The notes under the pieces are model-generated. The model did not search any database. It saw nothing but the letters and a program-made list of their open reading frames with translations, and had not been told where the DNA came from. 64,000 nt of DNA from Anthostomella pinea (lineage: Eukaryota > Ascomycota > Sordariomycetes > Xylariales > Xylariaceae): assembly GCA_963556695.1 (NCBI GenBank), contig CAUWAG010000016.1, positions 124,001 to 188,000 on the forward strand, read 5' to 3'. The position numbers and the translations under genes were made by a program. Below, one piece after another: positions 43,774-54,223 of this stretch. Position 1 is the stretch's first letter. Each line of letters begins with the position of its first letter.

Positions 43774-44791
43774 ATGTCGGCTTCAGAGATCACTCTGTTC
43801 GACTTGCCCAGCAAAGGGACATGTTGGACATGGAACTCAAACCCATGGAAGAGTACGCCTGCGCGCCACGCCGCGCTGGGTGATCGTGCAATGATTGATG
43901 ACTGACGTGGTCACTTCACAGCGCGTCTCGCACTCAATTACAAAGGGGTCCCCTATGAGACTGAATGGGTGTGTATTGTATGACGACAGAAACTATATCA
44001 ATTGCTGACATTGATGCCCAAGGTCGAGTACCCAGATATCAAGCCAAGACTTCTGGAGCAGTACGTATACAGTTCTGTCCTGTTCATTGTTTATGGGCAT
44101 CAATTACAACATCGTTGACTCACCGGAGACCGCCGGCTCGGCTCCGACATGACGTCCGTTCGTGCTTAAGCTTACCTCCCTAACTGCCAGCTTCCCCACG
44201 ACCACGCCCTTCTACTCCATCCCCACAGTCTGCATGCCCAACGGCAAGTGGATCATGGACTCCGTCAAGATCGCTGAGGAACTCGAGCGCCGGCACCCCG
44301 AGCCGTCTCTGCACATGGACTCCGCTTACCATGGCAAACTGAAGGACATGATGCCCCGGATCATGGCAGCCCTCCGCGGCGTCTACACTCCCCTCATCCC
44401 GCAGCGTCTGCTCACCGAGCGGAGCATCCCCTACTGGAATGAGACCCGCGAGAAGTTCCTCGGCATGCCCCTGGCGCAGCTAGCCAGGGAGCATGGCGGC
44501 GAGGGGGCGTGGAAGGCAGCCACGCCGCTCCTGCAGGAAGTCACCGGGTGGCTGAAGGATAATGGCGAGGGTCCGTTCTTCAGGGGCAAGACGGTCAGCT
44601 ATGCCGATTTCGTGTGGGCTGCGTTTTTGCTGTTCTTGGGCCGGCTTGGGGCAGATGTGTATGAGGACTTCATGACGGCGAGTGGGGGTCGGGAAACGCA
44701 TGCGAAGCTGATGGAGGCCGTGGCACCCTGGGCAGAACTGGACCTAGCTGGGGATGATGGTGACAAGAAGTGGCCAAGCATTATTGCATAG
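43774..44791 (+). CDS. glutathione S-transferase, UstS-like fungal class, 254 aa
   Basis: Four exons (43774-43852, 43922-43968, 44023-44060, 44191-44791) give 254 aa. The thioredoxin-like N-terminal domain reads ITLFDLPSKGTCWTWNSNPWK, TRLALNYKGVPYETEWVEYPDI, then FYSIPTVCMPNGKWIMDSVKIA, which carries the cis-Pro of the glutathione site and the conserved D-S pair. The helical C-terminal domain contains FRGKTVSYADFVWAAFLLFLGRLG. The N-P-W-K-T-R motif and W-V-E-Y-P-D-I are typical of the UstS/Gst-like fungal group, which detoxifies electrophiles or takes part in secondary metabolism. There is no targeting signal, so it should be cytosolic. It is intact. It sits alone between a pseudogene and an AT-rich region, so its pathway is unknown. 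Confidence 0.83.
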
Positions 44792-46670
44792 TGGCGGCTT
44801 GCGCATGACTTTGGATGACTTAAGATAACGACGGGTCACGCTTCTTAATGTGTCTCTGTGCGGGATTTTCAATGTTACGCTTGCTGGTCAAATGAGATGG
44901 AAAATGATTCTTTTTGTATTACTAAGATAACGACGGTCGAGGTAACGACAGATCGAAGCAACGACTACCAAGGCACGACGTTTAGTCCTTGGAGATGCGT
45001 CCAAAACCAGTGGCTTCGCAAGAAGCCTTCAGCTCGCCCTGCATCTCCATTCCACCTCTTGAAGCCTCTAAGCTTCCTCTCAGCACTTCTAGATGTGTGG
45101 CGAGCCAGGCGAAGCTCAGTGGCTTTGTCTGCTGATCCCAGCTTTTAATAATAGCTCATAATATTATGAATCGTATAGTTGTCTCCTTGGATAGTGTTAT
45201 TTACGGTGCCTTGGTTAGATTTGTTTCCGCCGCTCCATAGGGGCGCCAAGGTTAGGGCCGCATCGACATCTTGCTGTATGTATGTCTTCCCTGGGTAAGT
45301 ACCTTTGGCGGAACGTTTCTAGGATGTTACCCGTGTCGACATGTGGTCCAGGAGACGCGGTTTGGTTTGTTATCTTCGTTTTGCTACACGGTAGAAATAG
45401 GGAGAGGAAGTTTGGATCTTGCAGCTGGAATTATGTGGCACCAATTAACAACCGGGAAATCCACACCAGCTCATCAAACCAGCTCACCCAGAGCTTTCAA
45501 AAAACCCTGCCCAACATCTGCAATACTTCACTGGATATCACGAAATCAGATTGTGTGCCAAAGTATAAAGACTTAGAGTTTGGCACAATAGTATACAATA
45601 GTCGAGCTAGTTGCGCCCTGAGCTAATTCAAGCTATATAGCAGCAGAACTAAATAAGTTGCAAGATCTTTTGCACCTTTCTCCGAGAAAGCCTTTCTTGC
45701 GTCTAAACATGTGATCAGTGACACCTTGATAAACGGCCATCCAAGTCTTCTAATGGATATATCCGTTAGATATTACGGCTGCGCGCATTGCTGAGCTTCG
45801 AAAGAACTGCTCTAGAATCATTATGCACTCAAGTCTACTAGCTTGAGGAAGCGAACTGTCAGCTTTTTCGTGGCGTGATTATACACATGTAAACCTGAAA
45901 CCGGTGCCGCCCAAATTCCAACTAGTCTTCTAAGTACTATACTTTAGCAACTGGAGATAGATATTGAGGCTCTGTTGAGTTTTAAGTTTCGACAAAACTG
46001 CTTTGGAAATGCACTTAGGTCCCCTAGCACAAGAGAGCGAACTATAAGCTTTCTCCGAGTCGTAAGTATACACATACGAACCTAAAACCGATGCCACCAG
46101 AGAGGTACGTTTCCCACCTATTTAAGTAAGATGGTACCTCTATCAGCTATCATTCTTACCTTCCAATACAAAACGTTCTCAATCTCACACCTATCGTACT
46201 TCCAACTACTCTCCCATCCACTATCACTCTAAGACTTCGGCACAGCATTCTACAGACGCAAGATGGAAAAAGATCTGCTTATGTTTATGGAGCCCAAAGT
46301 ATCGGCCAGTGATCATTTCCACATGAGTAGGCTCTGATTTCTGAGCTCTGGTTTCTAAGCCCCGCTGCATAGGCGTACCAGCATTGTTGCACCCCTTCCG
46401 AGCCCGTCTTTCAAGCAAGGAGTGTGTAGATTACTCAACTGGCAGATGAGATAAATTCCGCTGGCATCTTCGAGGCTGTCCTCAAATCATCTTGTTTCAG
46501 TCATCGTCGTTTTCCAGACATAGCCAGGCGCCAAAGGCCACTCACTACCACTACACTTTCAGCTAATCATGAATCATGTACTTGGCATTAGGCAAGGTAT
46601 CTCTACGAATCCATCCCGTCATCAGTCAACACCAGGCTTGTATCAAAACGCCACACTCCTTGCCCGAAAT
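44792..46670. other. AT-rich intergenic region with decayed repeats
   Basis: About 1.9 kb with a lower GC content than the rest of the window. It begins with short reiterations of TAACGAC (about 44827-44967), continues with a possible transposon-end-like stretch and includes two diverged copies of a ~120-bp unit (separate entry). No complete gene is seen. It separates the accessory part of the window from the housekeeping part. Confidence 0.55.
45789..46105 (+). repeat. two diverged copies of a ~120-bp unit
   Basis: Copies at about 45789-45919 and 45979-46105 share AACTGCT, GCGAACT, AGCTTT, TATACACAT, AACCT and AAACCG-TGCC in the same order and spacing. They differ at many sites, mostly transitions. 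No coding capacity is seen. Confidence 0.6.
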
Positions 46671-48421
46671 CTAACCGTAACGAAACGATCCCTTCGGATC
46701 CAACCCCTGCGTCCCCTCGCCTGCGTTCGTCGGCTGCGCCGGCGCCAGATCACCAGGCGTAGGATGGTCGCCGACCTCGCGCAAAACACCCGCATCGGCG
46801 CCCTTGCCCTCCGCATCCTTCAGCACCTCCATGAGGCGTCTCCCACCCTCGGGCCACATGACAATCCCGTCCTTGGTTCCACCAACCCCCACTTTTGGGC
46901 CCTGGTGCGTAGCCGGCTTGACCTGGCCCTTCAAGATCCGCTGGACATCGATCTTGTCCTCGCCGTAGAAGGCTGCGTTTGCTCCCGGCCGCTGTACGAT
47001 GATGGTTCCGTCGGCCTGCATGCCCGCGTACAGCCCGCGCGACTTCATGTAATTCCAGATGGGCTTCATCTGGCCCTTGGCGAGCGCTGCTTCCACGCTG
47101 GCGCCGGCGCCGATGGGGCCCGCCACGACAGCGATCTCGCCGCCGAGCGAGAGTCGCGGCTTGGTGAAGGCGTCGACGGCTGACGGCGTGTTGAGTACAC
47201 ATACGCAGTCGTAGATGTCGAGGCCCGCCATGATACCCGCACCGAGCGTGTGCACCAGAAAGCCCGAGGGCGGCGACCAGCTGCCGTCGGGCAGACGCGC
47301 CAGCACGATGCCCGAACCGCCGGCGCCCGAGATGTGCAGGCCGGCGCGGAATGTCGTGAAAATGGCCAGTCCCTTGGCGTTGGTTATGGCGGCCTTGGGG
47401 ATCTTGACGAGCACCTTGGACTCGGTGGACGGTCCCGGAGACGTGGGGTGGCCAGGCGAGGGCGGAGGGTGGTTCGACTGGGTCTTGTAGAAGCCGTCTT
47501 CTGCTCGGTGCGTTAGCTTGCCTTGCTTCCTGCGACGCTCGACAGGTGAAGTGGACGATACGTACTGCAGAAGCTCTTCAGGATGCGTGCTGCCTTGTCA
47601 CACTCGTTGTCCATGCTCGACGGCCAGAAGGCCTCGGAGCCGAGCTTGTTCGTCAGCTTGTTGATCGGCAGCCCGACCTTCTGGCCCCATTGGTAGAACT
47701 TGTGGCTGAAACTCTGTTTTCCAGTCGAGGAATCCGCCGTTGCTCCCGTCCCGGGCTGATGGTGGTGCTCACTGGATGGGCCAGCGGCGGCTGCGGTTGC
47801 GGCTGCGGTTGCGGCTGCGACTCCGGCTGCGGCATGGGATGGTGAAGTCGGTGGAGGTGGGTATTGAGGTCCTTGGGAAGAGCTGGGTCGTGGTGGCAGG
47901 GCGGGCGGTTGGGCATGCTGCTGGGTATGGTGTTGAGCGGCACCCTGGACCGGCGGTGGGACGTGCTGCTGATGAGAGGTATATTGTTGAGCGGGTTCCT
48001 GGACGGGCGGCTTCTGGTCCGGCACGAACTCGGCTCCTTGGTCAGCTTCAATCGTGTATGCCGGCGGAGGGGAGGTTGAGTGCCTGTGGGAAGATACAGA
48101 CGGCGGATGTATCTGAATCGGCGGCGGACCGGGAGGTGGAGGCGGATAATACTGCTCCTCCTGACCACCGGGGTGCTGTTCAAGTTCTTGGGGCGGAGGG
48201 TACTGGTTGTTGTGTTGGTTTGTCGGTGGAGGGCCCGGCGGAGGAGGAGGGAAGTACTGCTGCTGGGACTGGTCATGGTGGCTAGAAACACCAACGGGAT
48301 GCGACTGGAGGGGATGCGGCGGGGGTGCATTTACATCGCCAGCAGACAGCTCGGCGGGCCCTTCGTCATAGTAGTTGGGGTTGTCGCCTTGGACAGGCCC
48401 GTGGTGTGGATGTGCGCTCAT
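46671..48421 (-). CDS. Ysc84/SH3YL1-family lipid-binding protein (DUF500), 561 aa
   Basis: Two exons (47566-48421 and 46671-47500) joined by a 65-nt intron give 561 aa. The N-terminal 230 residues are low-complexity, rich in Pro, Gln, His, Gly and Ala, with repeated P-rich runs (FPPPPPGPPP, YPPPPPGPPP) and an Ala/Thr tract encoded by GCN repeats. From about residue 250 comes the Ysc84 domain: FSHKFYQWGQKVGLPINKL, AARILKSFC, ESKVLVKIPKAAITNAKGLAIF, RAGLHISGAGGSGIVLARL, PSGFLVHTLGAGIMAGLDIYDCVCVL and SLGGEIAVVAGPIGAGA. The yeast homologue links phosphoinositides to actin at endocytic sites and ends in an SH3 domain; no SH3 is present here, while the Pro-rich part could bind SH3 partners. The first ATG (48421) is used; upstream there is only a non-ATG extension. 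Confidence 0.88.
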
Positions 48422-49220
48422 GGTCTGCTGCCTAATAGACAATAGCTGGATCTACGTGTAGGTAAGTAGCTATGGACGTGTTGGAGGATGGGTTTGCGAT
48501 GAATGTTGTTCGTTCAGTTGGCGGACGGAGAAGAGGTGGTTACAATAATACGGCAAAGCAAGGTGGGGTTGGTTGGTGTTAATCGTAGGCTGATGGACGA
48601 ACATGGAGTTACCTGACCTGTTTGTAAGGTATATACCATCCAGGTCTGCCACTGCTCATACGCGTTGAAGTGGCTCAGAAACTTGATCCAGTCACACCAC
48701 GAGGTCGCACCCAAACATATTGGGCACCTGCATTATGGCCTTCACAGGTGGATGGTGCGATGACGACGGATGTCATCGCCACAATTGCCAAGCTGAGACG
48801 GGGCGGAAACGACATGGGACCTCAGCAAACACTTGACCGGAGAACCTGAGTAATCGCCTGGGCGCAGCGCTTACCGGTATTCCCAAGCACCATGGACTGA
48901 AATAGTACCCGAATGGCATCCCGACGAGTTGTATCGCTGCATGAGGACAGTGGCTGGTTCTTGTCTACCTGCGCAAGTACCCACCGGTAGCTATACGGGT
49001 CACTGGCGCTCAGTCTCGCTTCAACGTTTGCAAGGGACCGAGAAATACTCGCCTGCTTTGCTAGAAACGAGAACTCGAGGGATAATCGGAAGAAAGGAGG
49101 CAGAAGCTCCATAGAGCTTTGCGACACATCCATTGCTTCCTATCTGACCACTACGGCGTGCATTGCACGGGTTAGAGATTAACTGGCCATCCTGTACGCC
49201 CTAGAATTACAGTTGATACA
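48422..49220. promoter_or_regulatory. intergenic, Ysc84-like promoter
   Basis: An 800-base region between two reverse-strand genes. It should contain the Ysc84-like promoter and the Rpt2 3' end. A small reverse ORF (48822-49133) has no supporting evidence. Confidence 0.5.
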
Positions 49221-50806
49221 CTACAAGTACAGACCCTCTGGCTCGCCCTCCTGCTTCGTGCGGAGAACTCTCTCCCTGGCCGCCCGGAAATCTGCCATCT
49301 GCACCCGCATACGACGCTCACGCAGCGCCATCAGACCCGCTTCCGAGCAGATGGCCTTGATGTCCGCTCCCGAGAGGTCGTCCTTCTGGCTGATGAACTC
49401 GTCGAGCTCGACGTCTTCGTTGAGGCTCATCTTGCTCGTGTGTAGGTTGAAGATCTTGCGCTTGGTGTTCTGGTCGGGGTTCTCGAACAGGATCTTTCGG
49501 TCGATTCGCCCAGGTCGGATCAGAGCAGGATCAAGCGTCTCGATCTTGTTGGTCGCCATGATCACCTTGACATCGCCTCGGTCATCGAATCCGTCAAGCT
49601 GGTTGAGCAGTTCCAACATGGTTCGCTGCACTTCCCGCTCACCACCCGATGTAGAGTCGTATCGCTTGGTACCGATCGCGTCGATCTCGTCGATGAAAAC
49701 GATCGAGGGGGCGTTCTCGGCCGCAGCCTGGATGTGTGAGTACGCGAAAAGAATTGGATGACGAGTGAGCAACTTACTTGGAAGAGCTGGCGAACGAGGC
49801 GAGGTCCATCACCCAGATACTTCTGAATCAGCTCACTTCCGACGATGCGCAAAAAGGTAGCCGAAGTCTGATTGGCGACGGCCTTAGCCAGTAGCGTTTT
49901 GCCGGTACCTGGAGCACCATAGAGAATGACACCCTTGGGTGGCTTGATACCCATCTCCTCGTAGAGCTCAGGGTGCAGCAGGGGCAGCTCCACAGACTCC
50001 CGGACTTCCTGGATTTGTTGCTCCAGACCACCAATATCAGCGTACGACTCGGTCGGCGCCTTGTCCAGCTTCATGACGTTGACGGCGGGATCCGTGTCGT
50101 CCGTAAGCACGCCCACAATAGAGACGCTCTTATGGTGCAGCAGCACGGATGCGCCCGGCTCCAGCAGGTCCTTGTCGACGAAACTCATGATGCTGACGTA
50201 GTATTCGGGGCCCGTAGTACTGGAAACGATAGCATGGTCGTCGTCAATCATCTCCTCCAGCGTGCCGACTCCCATGGGGCTGCCACGCATGTCGTCGACT
50301 CGGCCACGCTCGTCGGCATTACGGTCGCCAGCTTCAGGGTCGGGCGCCGCACCAGCGTTATCCTTGGCAGCCTTTGCCTTTCTCAGGCGCTCCTGGTTCT
50401 CGACGTATTCCTCCTCGAGGAGCAGATGGTCGTGGATGCGCTGCATGCGCAGCAGACGGAGCTTGCATCGACTGGTCGGGTAGATGGCAGGCAGCTTGGC
50501 GGCAGCCGAGGTACCGGCGGCCTTTCTCTTCTTGCGACCGATGCGGGTGGTGGGTCGGGGCGGAGGTTCGTACTTGGGCTTCTCCTTCTGTTTGATGGGA
50601 AATGGGTCAGAGACGATTCGATGCTCGAGGTAGCGGATGACGGCGACAAGGCTGTCTATCTAATGGATGAACCAATATACCTTCTTGTCCTTCTCGTCCT
50701 TGCCGTCCTGGCCGGGGCCGCCCAGTCCAGACTGGTTTTGACCCTACATATGATGCATCAGTAGTGATGCAAGAGCTAGGCTGGTTGGGTTGATGAAGCT
50801 CACCAT
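49221..50806 (-). CDS. RPT2: 26S proteasome regulatory ATPase Rpt2, 460 aa
   Basis: Four coding exons: 50804-50806 (only the ATG), 50681-50743, 49778-50587 and 49221-49727, giving 460 aa. The N-terminus [10 protein letters not shown] fits the myristoylated Gly2 of Rpt2. A Lys-rich stretch and coiled coil ([27 protein letters not shown]) precede the OB fold. The AAA domain has Walker A GAPGTGKT, Walker [12 protein letters not shown], the second region of homology [11 protein letters not shown] and the sensor NKIETLDP. The C-terminus EGLYL carries the HbYX motif that docks into the 20S alpha ring. Rpt2 is one of six ATPases of the 19S base and gates the core particle. The first coding exon being the initiator codon alone is unusual. 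The gene is divergent from the succinyl-CoA ligase gene. Confidence 0.95.
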
Positions 50807-51461
50807 CTTGACGAACGACGGTGCGAGCCGGGTCGCAAGTGTACTGGAACGTTGCTTGTCTTTCAGAGGGTACTGATTCGGAGCTCGGTGTGCTCAAACG
50901 GGTCTCCCAACAAAGAAATGGTTGCCGATGGCACTGGTCGAGATGGATGATGGCTGTTTAATGGTGAGAGGTGGATGTTGACGAGGCAAGGCTTGGAGAT
51001 TCGGAGACGGGAGGAGAGCTGTCAAAGCTGCAGTAATCCAGGCTGCCAGGCGCCAGAGGAAGACGCGTGCTGATGGAAGGTAAGGTACAGACCCGCTATG
51101 GACATGCAGCTGCTGACGGTCTGGCGCTATTTCTGACCAGCTGGTGGATTCTCTGGGTATCCGAGCCGGGTTATTCCGGCAGATTATGCCGCAAAACGTT
51201 AAGAAACGGGACAGGGGAACGGAGACGGCAGGACGGGAGCTTCAGTTTTCTTGTCAATGCGCGCTTGTCGGGTCTGCAACGGCGCAATTGACAATTGACC
51301 TTTGATACCGGCCGTCAATCTCCAGCAGTGTTTCCGAAGACAACATTGGATAAAGCATCAAATCGCTCTACCTACGCCCTTCCTCCTCCAAACCCTCTTC
51401 GCTGCTCCCGACCACGCACCTCGTCGACTTGGACGTCGTTCCTTAATTGGCCAGATTCACC
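50807..51461. promoter_or_regulatory. bidirectional promoter region (Rpt2 / succinyl-CoA ligase alpha)
   Basis: These 655 bases separate two head-to-head housekeeping genes. The side next to 51462 is a CT-rich leader (CCTTCCTCCTCCAAACC), common before highly expressed fungal genes. Confidence 0.6.
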
Positions 51462-52764
51462 ATGCAGGCCATCAGACAACTACGGCCGAGCGCCGCTGCT
51501 CTGCGCCAGATCTCCCGACGAACCTACAGCTCCTCGACATCGCCCTACTCCAAGACGATCGAGAACCTGCGCATTAACGGGGACACCAAGGTCATCTACC
51601 AGGGCTTCACTGGAAAGCAGGGAACGTGAGTGTTTATCCCTTCCGTTGGCAACGCTTGCGTCTATTCCAAGCTATCTAGTACTCAAGCTGACTTCTGGAC
51701 CTTGATACAGTTTCCACGCCCAACAAGCGATCGAGTACGGTAAATACAACACTCCCTTGCTCTCCGAAGAGCTTTGCGAACGACCAACCTACAGGCACTG
51801 TGTCTGACGTGAACGTTTGCTATAGGTACCATGGTTGTGGGAGGCACAAACCCCAAGAAGGCCGGTCAGGAGCATCTCGGTCTACCTGTCTTTGGCAACG
51901 TCGGTGATGCCGTGAAGGAGACTGGCGCAACTGCTACTGCCATCTTCGTGCCGTAAGTAGAAAGACTGCCCATGCGCAGATATCGGAACATCAGACTTGG
52001 GGCGCAAGTGCTAATGGAGTACATTCTCGCAGGCCCCCGTTGGCTGCCGCCGGTATCGAAGAAGCTATCAATGCCGAGATCCCGCTCGTCGTCTGCATCA
52101 CCGAGGGTATCCCGCAACATGGTATGTTCCTGCGACGAGTCCCCAGGGAGATATCCCCTCTGACGGATCCCCAGATATGGTCCGCATTACCGACATGCTC
52201 AAGACCCAGTCCAAGACCCGTCTCGTAGGCCCCAACTGCCCCGGTATCATCGCCCCTGGTCTATGCAAGATTGGTATCATGCCTGGCTTCATCCACAAGC
52301 GTGGCCGTATCGGTATCGTCTCTCGTTCCGGTACCCTGACCTACGAAGCTGTCAATCAAACGACTCAAACTGGTCTCGGTCAATCTCTGGTCGTTGGTAT
52401 TGGTGGTGACCCCTTTAGCGGAACCAACTTCATCGACTGCCTCAACGTATTCCTCAAGGATGAAGAGACCGACGGTATCATCATGATTGGTGAGATCGGT
52501 GGATCGGCCGAGGAGGATGCTGCGGATTTCCTCAAGGCAAACAACACCGTCAACGGTGGCAAGCCCGTGGTCAGCTTCATTGCCGGTATCAGCGCGCCCC
52601 CAGGACGGAGAATGGGTCACGCCGGTGCTATCGTGGCCGGCGGAAAGGGTGATGCCAACTCCAAGATCAAGGCCCTGGAGGCTGCCGGTGTCGTGGTTGA
52701 GCGGTCGCCTGCCGGTCTGGGACGTGCCATGCGGGAGGCCTTTGTCAAGCGGGACTTGTTGTGA
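51462..52764 (+). CDS. LSC1: succinyl-CoA ligase (ADP/GDP-forming) subunit alpha, mitochondrial, 332 aa
   Basis: Five exons (51462-51625, 51711-51739, 51826-51952, 52033-52121, 52175-52764) give 332 aa. The N-terminus ([20 protein letters not shown]) is a mitochondrial presequence, rich in Arg and lacking acids. The CoA-binding domain follows: [72 protein letters not shown] and [12 protein letters not shown]. The ligase domain has [41 protein letters not shown] and [11 protein letters not shown], where His is the phosphorylated active-site residue. It makes or cleaves succinyl-CoA in the citric acid cycle, paired with the beta subunit encoded elsewhere. The second exon is only 29 nt. Intact. 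Confidence 0.95.
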
Positions 52765-54223
52765 GCGACTGAAGTTCTGTATAAATAGACGTTACCTATC
52801 ATCTGCAGGGCTTCCACTAGTCATGCGCCACTGCCCATGAGGGGAGTTCACCAAGCTACATGTAGTGTAGTGTAAGAAGAGCCGAGGGCTGCGAGGAGAT
52901 AATCATATTGAACGAGCTACACTTGACATCCGCTGGTCGTCGGGTTTGGTGAAATACAACCAGCCAATGAAGCGGTGACGTTGGTATGACCACTTGCCGC
53001 AACCATTTGGCCGAAGCCGCTCCACGCGCTCGTGCTCTTCGAGGCAGCAAATTGGATGGTCAACAAAGCTGTACATATCATATCCCTAGGTTTATTCTGC
53101 CTATTTCATATGCTGTCAGTGCGGTCATATCGCCTCGTGGGACTTCCAAGCCGAAGAGGGCGGCCCCTGACGAGACTCGGCGGATTCGCTCATCACACTG
53201 CGGCGCAGCTCAAGCAATCCGGGCCGCGGAACCACCGTCAGCACTGTGACCGTACAACCGGACTCATACAGGACGTTCTCTGCGCCAGAACACTACCGCC
53301 CCAGATCCTGGTAGGCGCCGCAAGACATATCAGTGTGCCACGACACGGCCCAGCGGGTTGGTTCGTGGATAAGGAGTCGGCGAACGCTTCGACTTCGAGT
53401 CGGACACTATCTTTAATCAGCTCAAGCTCTGGATATCCCAGCCTTGGGTGGGAACCAGGTGCTTGAGCTTGGTATGAAATAGCCAAAACTGCCGCCTTGA
53501 CCGTCTCTTGATACTTGTGGTAGCTGTCGGTGAGAGCTCCGAGATGCTGTGGGTGCAGACACACCCCTGATTTTTATCATATTCCTTCGTGAAGGCAATC
53601 TACCTCATGCTACCAGTATCCGCGGCATCCTCAGAGGGCGGTTGTCTTGGGATGTTGTAGTTCCGTGCTCATCGAGGACTGTCTGATTTTTGGAATCAAG
53701 GTCCGCTTCTTGCCAGCAGTGTAGATGTGCGTCCCTCCACTCCGCGAGCAAAGTTCCCTTGCGATTATCTACAGGGCAAGCAGTCTTCAGTCTTCAGTCC
53801 CACTGCTCATGTGAGCAATCGACTGGACAGCGCGAGGAGAACCCTGTGTCGATCTCCCTCTCCCCGCATAGGGTCCTCGACTACGGGCTCACGACATGAA
53901 CTGCCGTGCTCTGTACCCCCGCACTGTCGTGTGACATCGGCCCTCTGCTGATGATGGACAGTCTGGGGAATCACGGGAGCAGACTATGCTAGTTGCTTTG
54001 TTCCTTTGCTGATGTAAGTGGGAGGAGACTTGGCTGCGGCATGGCCTCTCGAAGCGGATCAGCTGGACCGGAGCGCCTCGCCGTCAGCTTATCTTTCATG
54101 TCTTGTACGAGGAGGAGAACGGTGAATCTTCACTCGGTTCTTTACCGTCTCAATTTATAGATCTTTGGATATCCCCTTGCTCGTTCATGATCAGATTGCT
54201 GGTCTTGTCACTTGTCTAGAGCC
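52765..54223. other. intergenic, no gene recognised
   Basis: About 1.5 kb with only short ORFs. A 108-codon reverse ORF at 53238-53564 has a partly protein-like sequence (YPELELIKDSVRLEVEAFAD) but no family I know. The last part should hold the TRI12-type pump promoter. Confidence 0.45.

Noticed and set aside
44820..45140. Terminal part of a named DNA transposon
   Set aside because: The TAACGAC reiterations and a following conserved-looking stretch suggest an element end, but I find no transposase fragment, inverted repeat partner or second copy in the window.
47653..48330. 225-codon reverse ORF inside the Ysc84-like gene
   Set aside because: It is the +1 frame of a low-complexity Pro/Gln/Ala-coding region and has no homology-like features.
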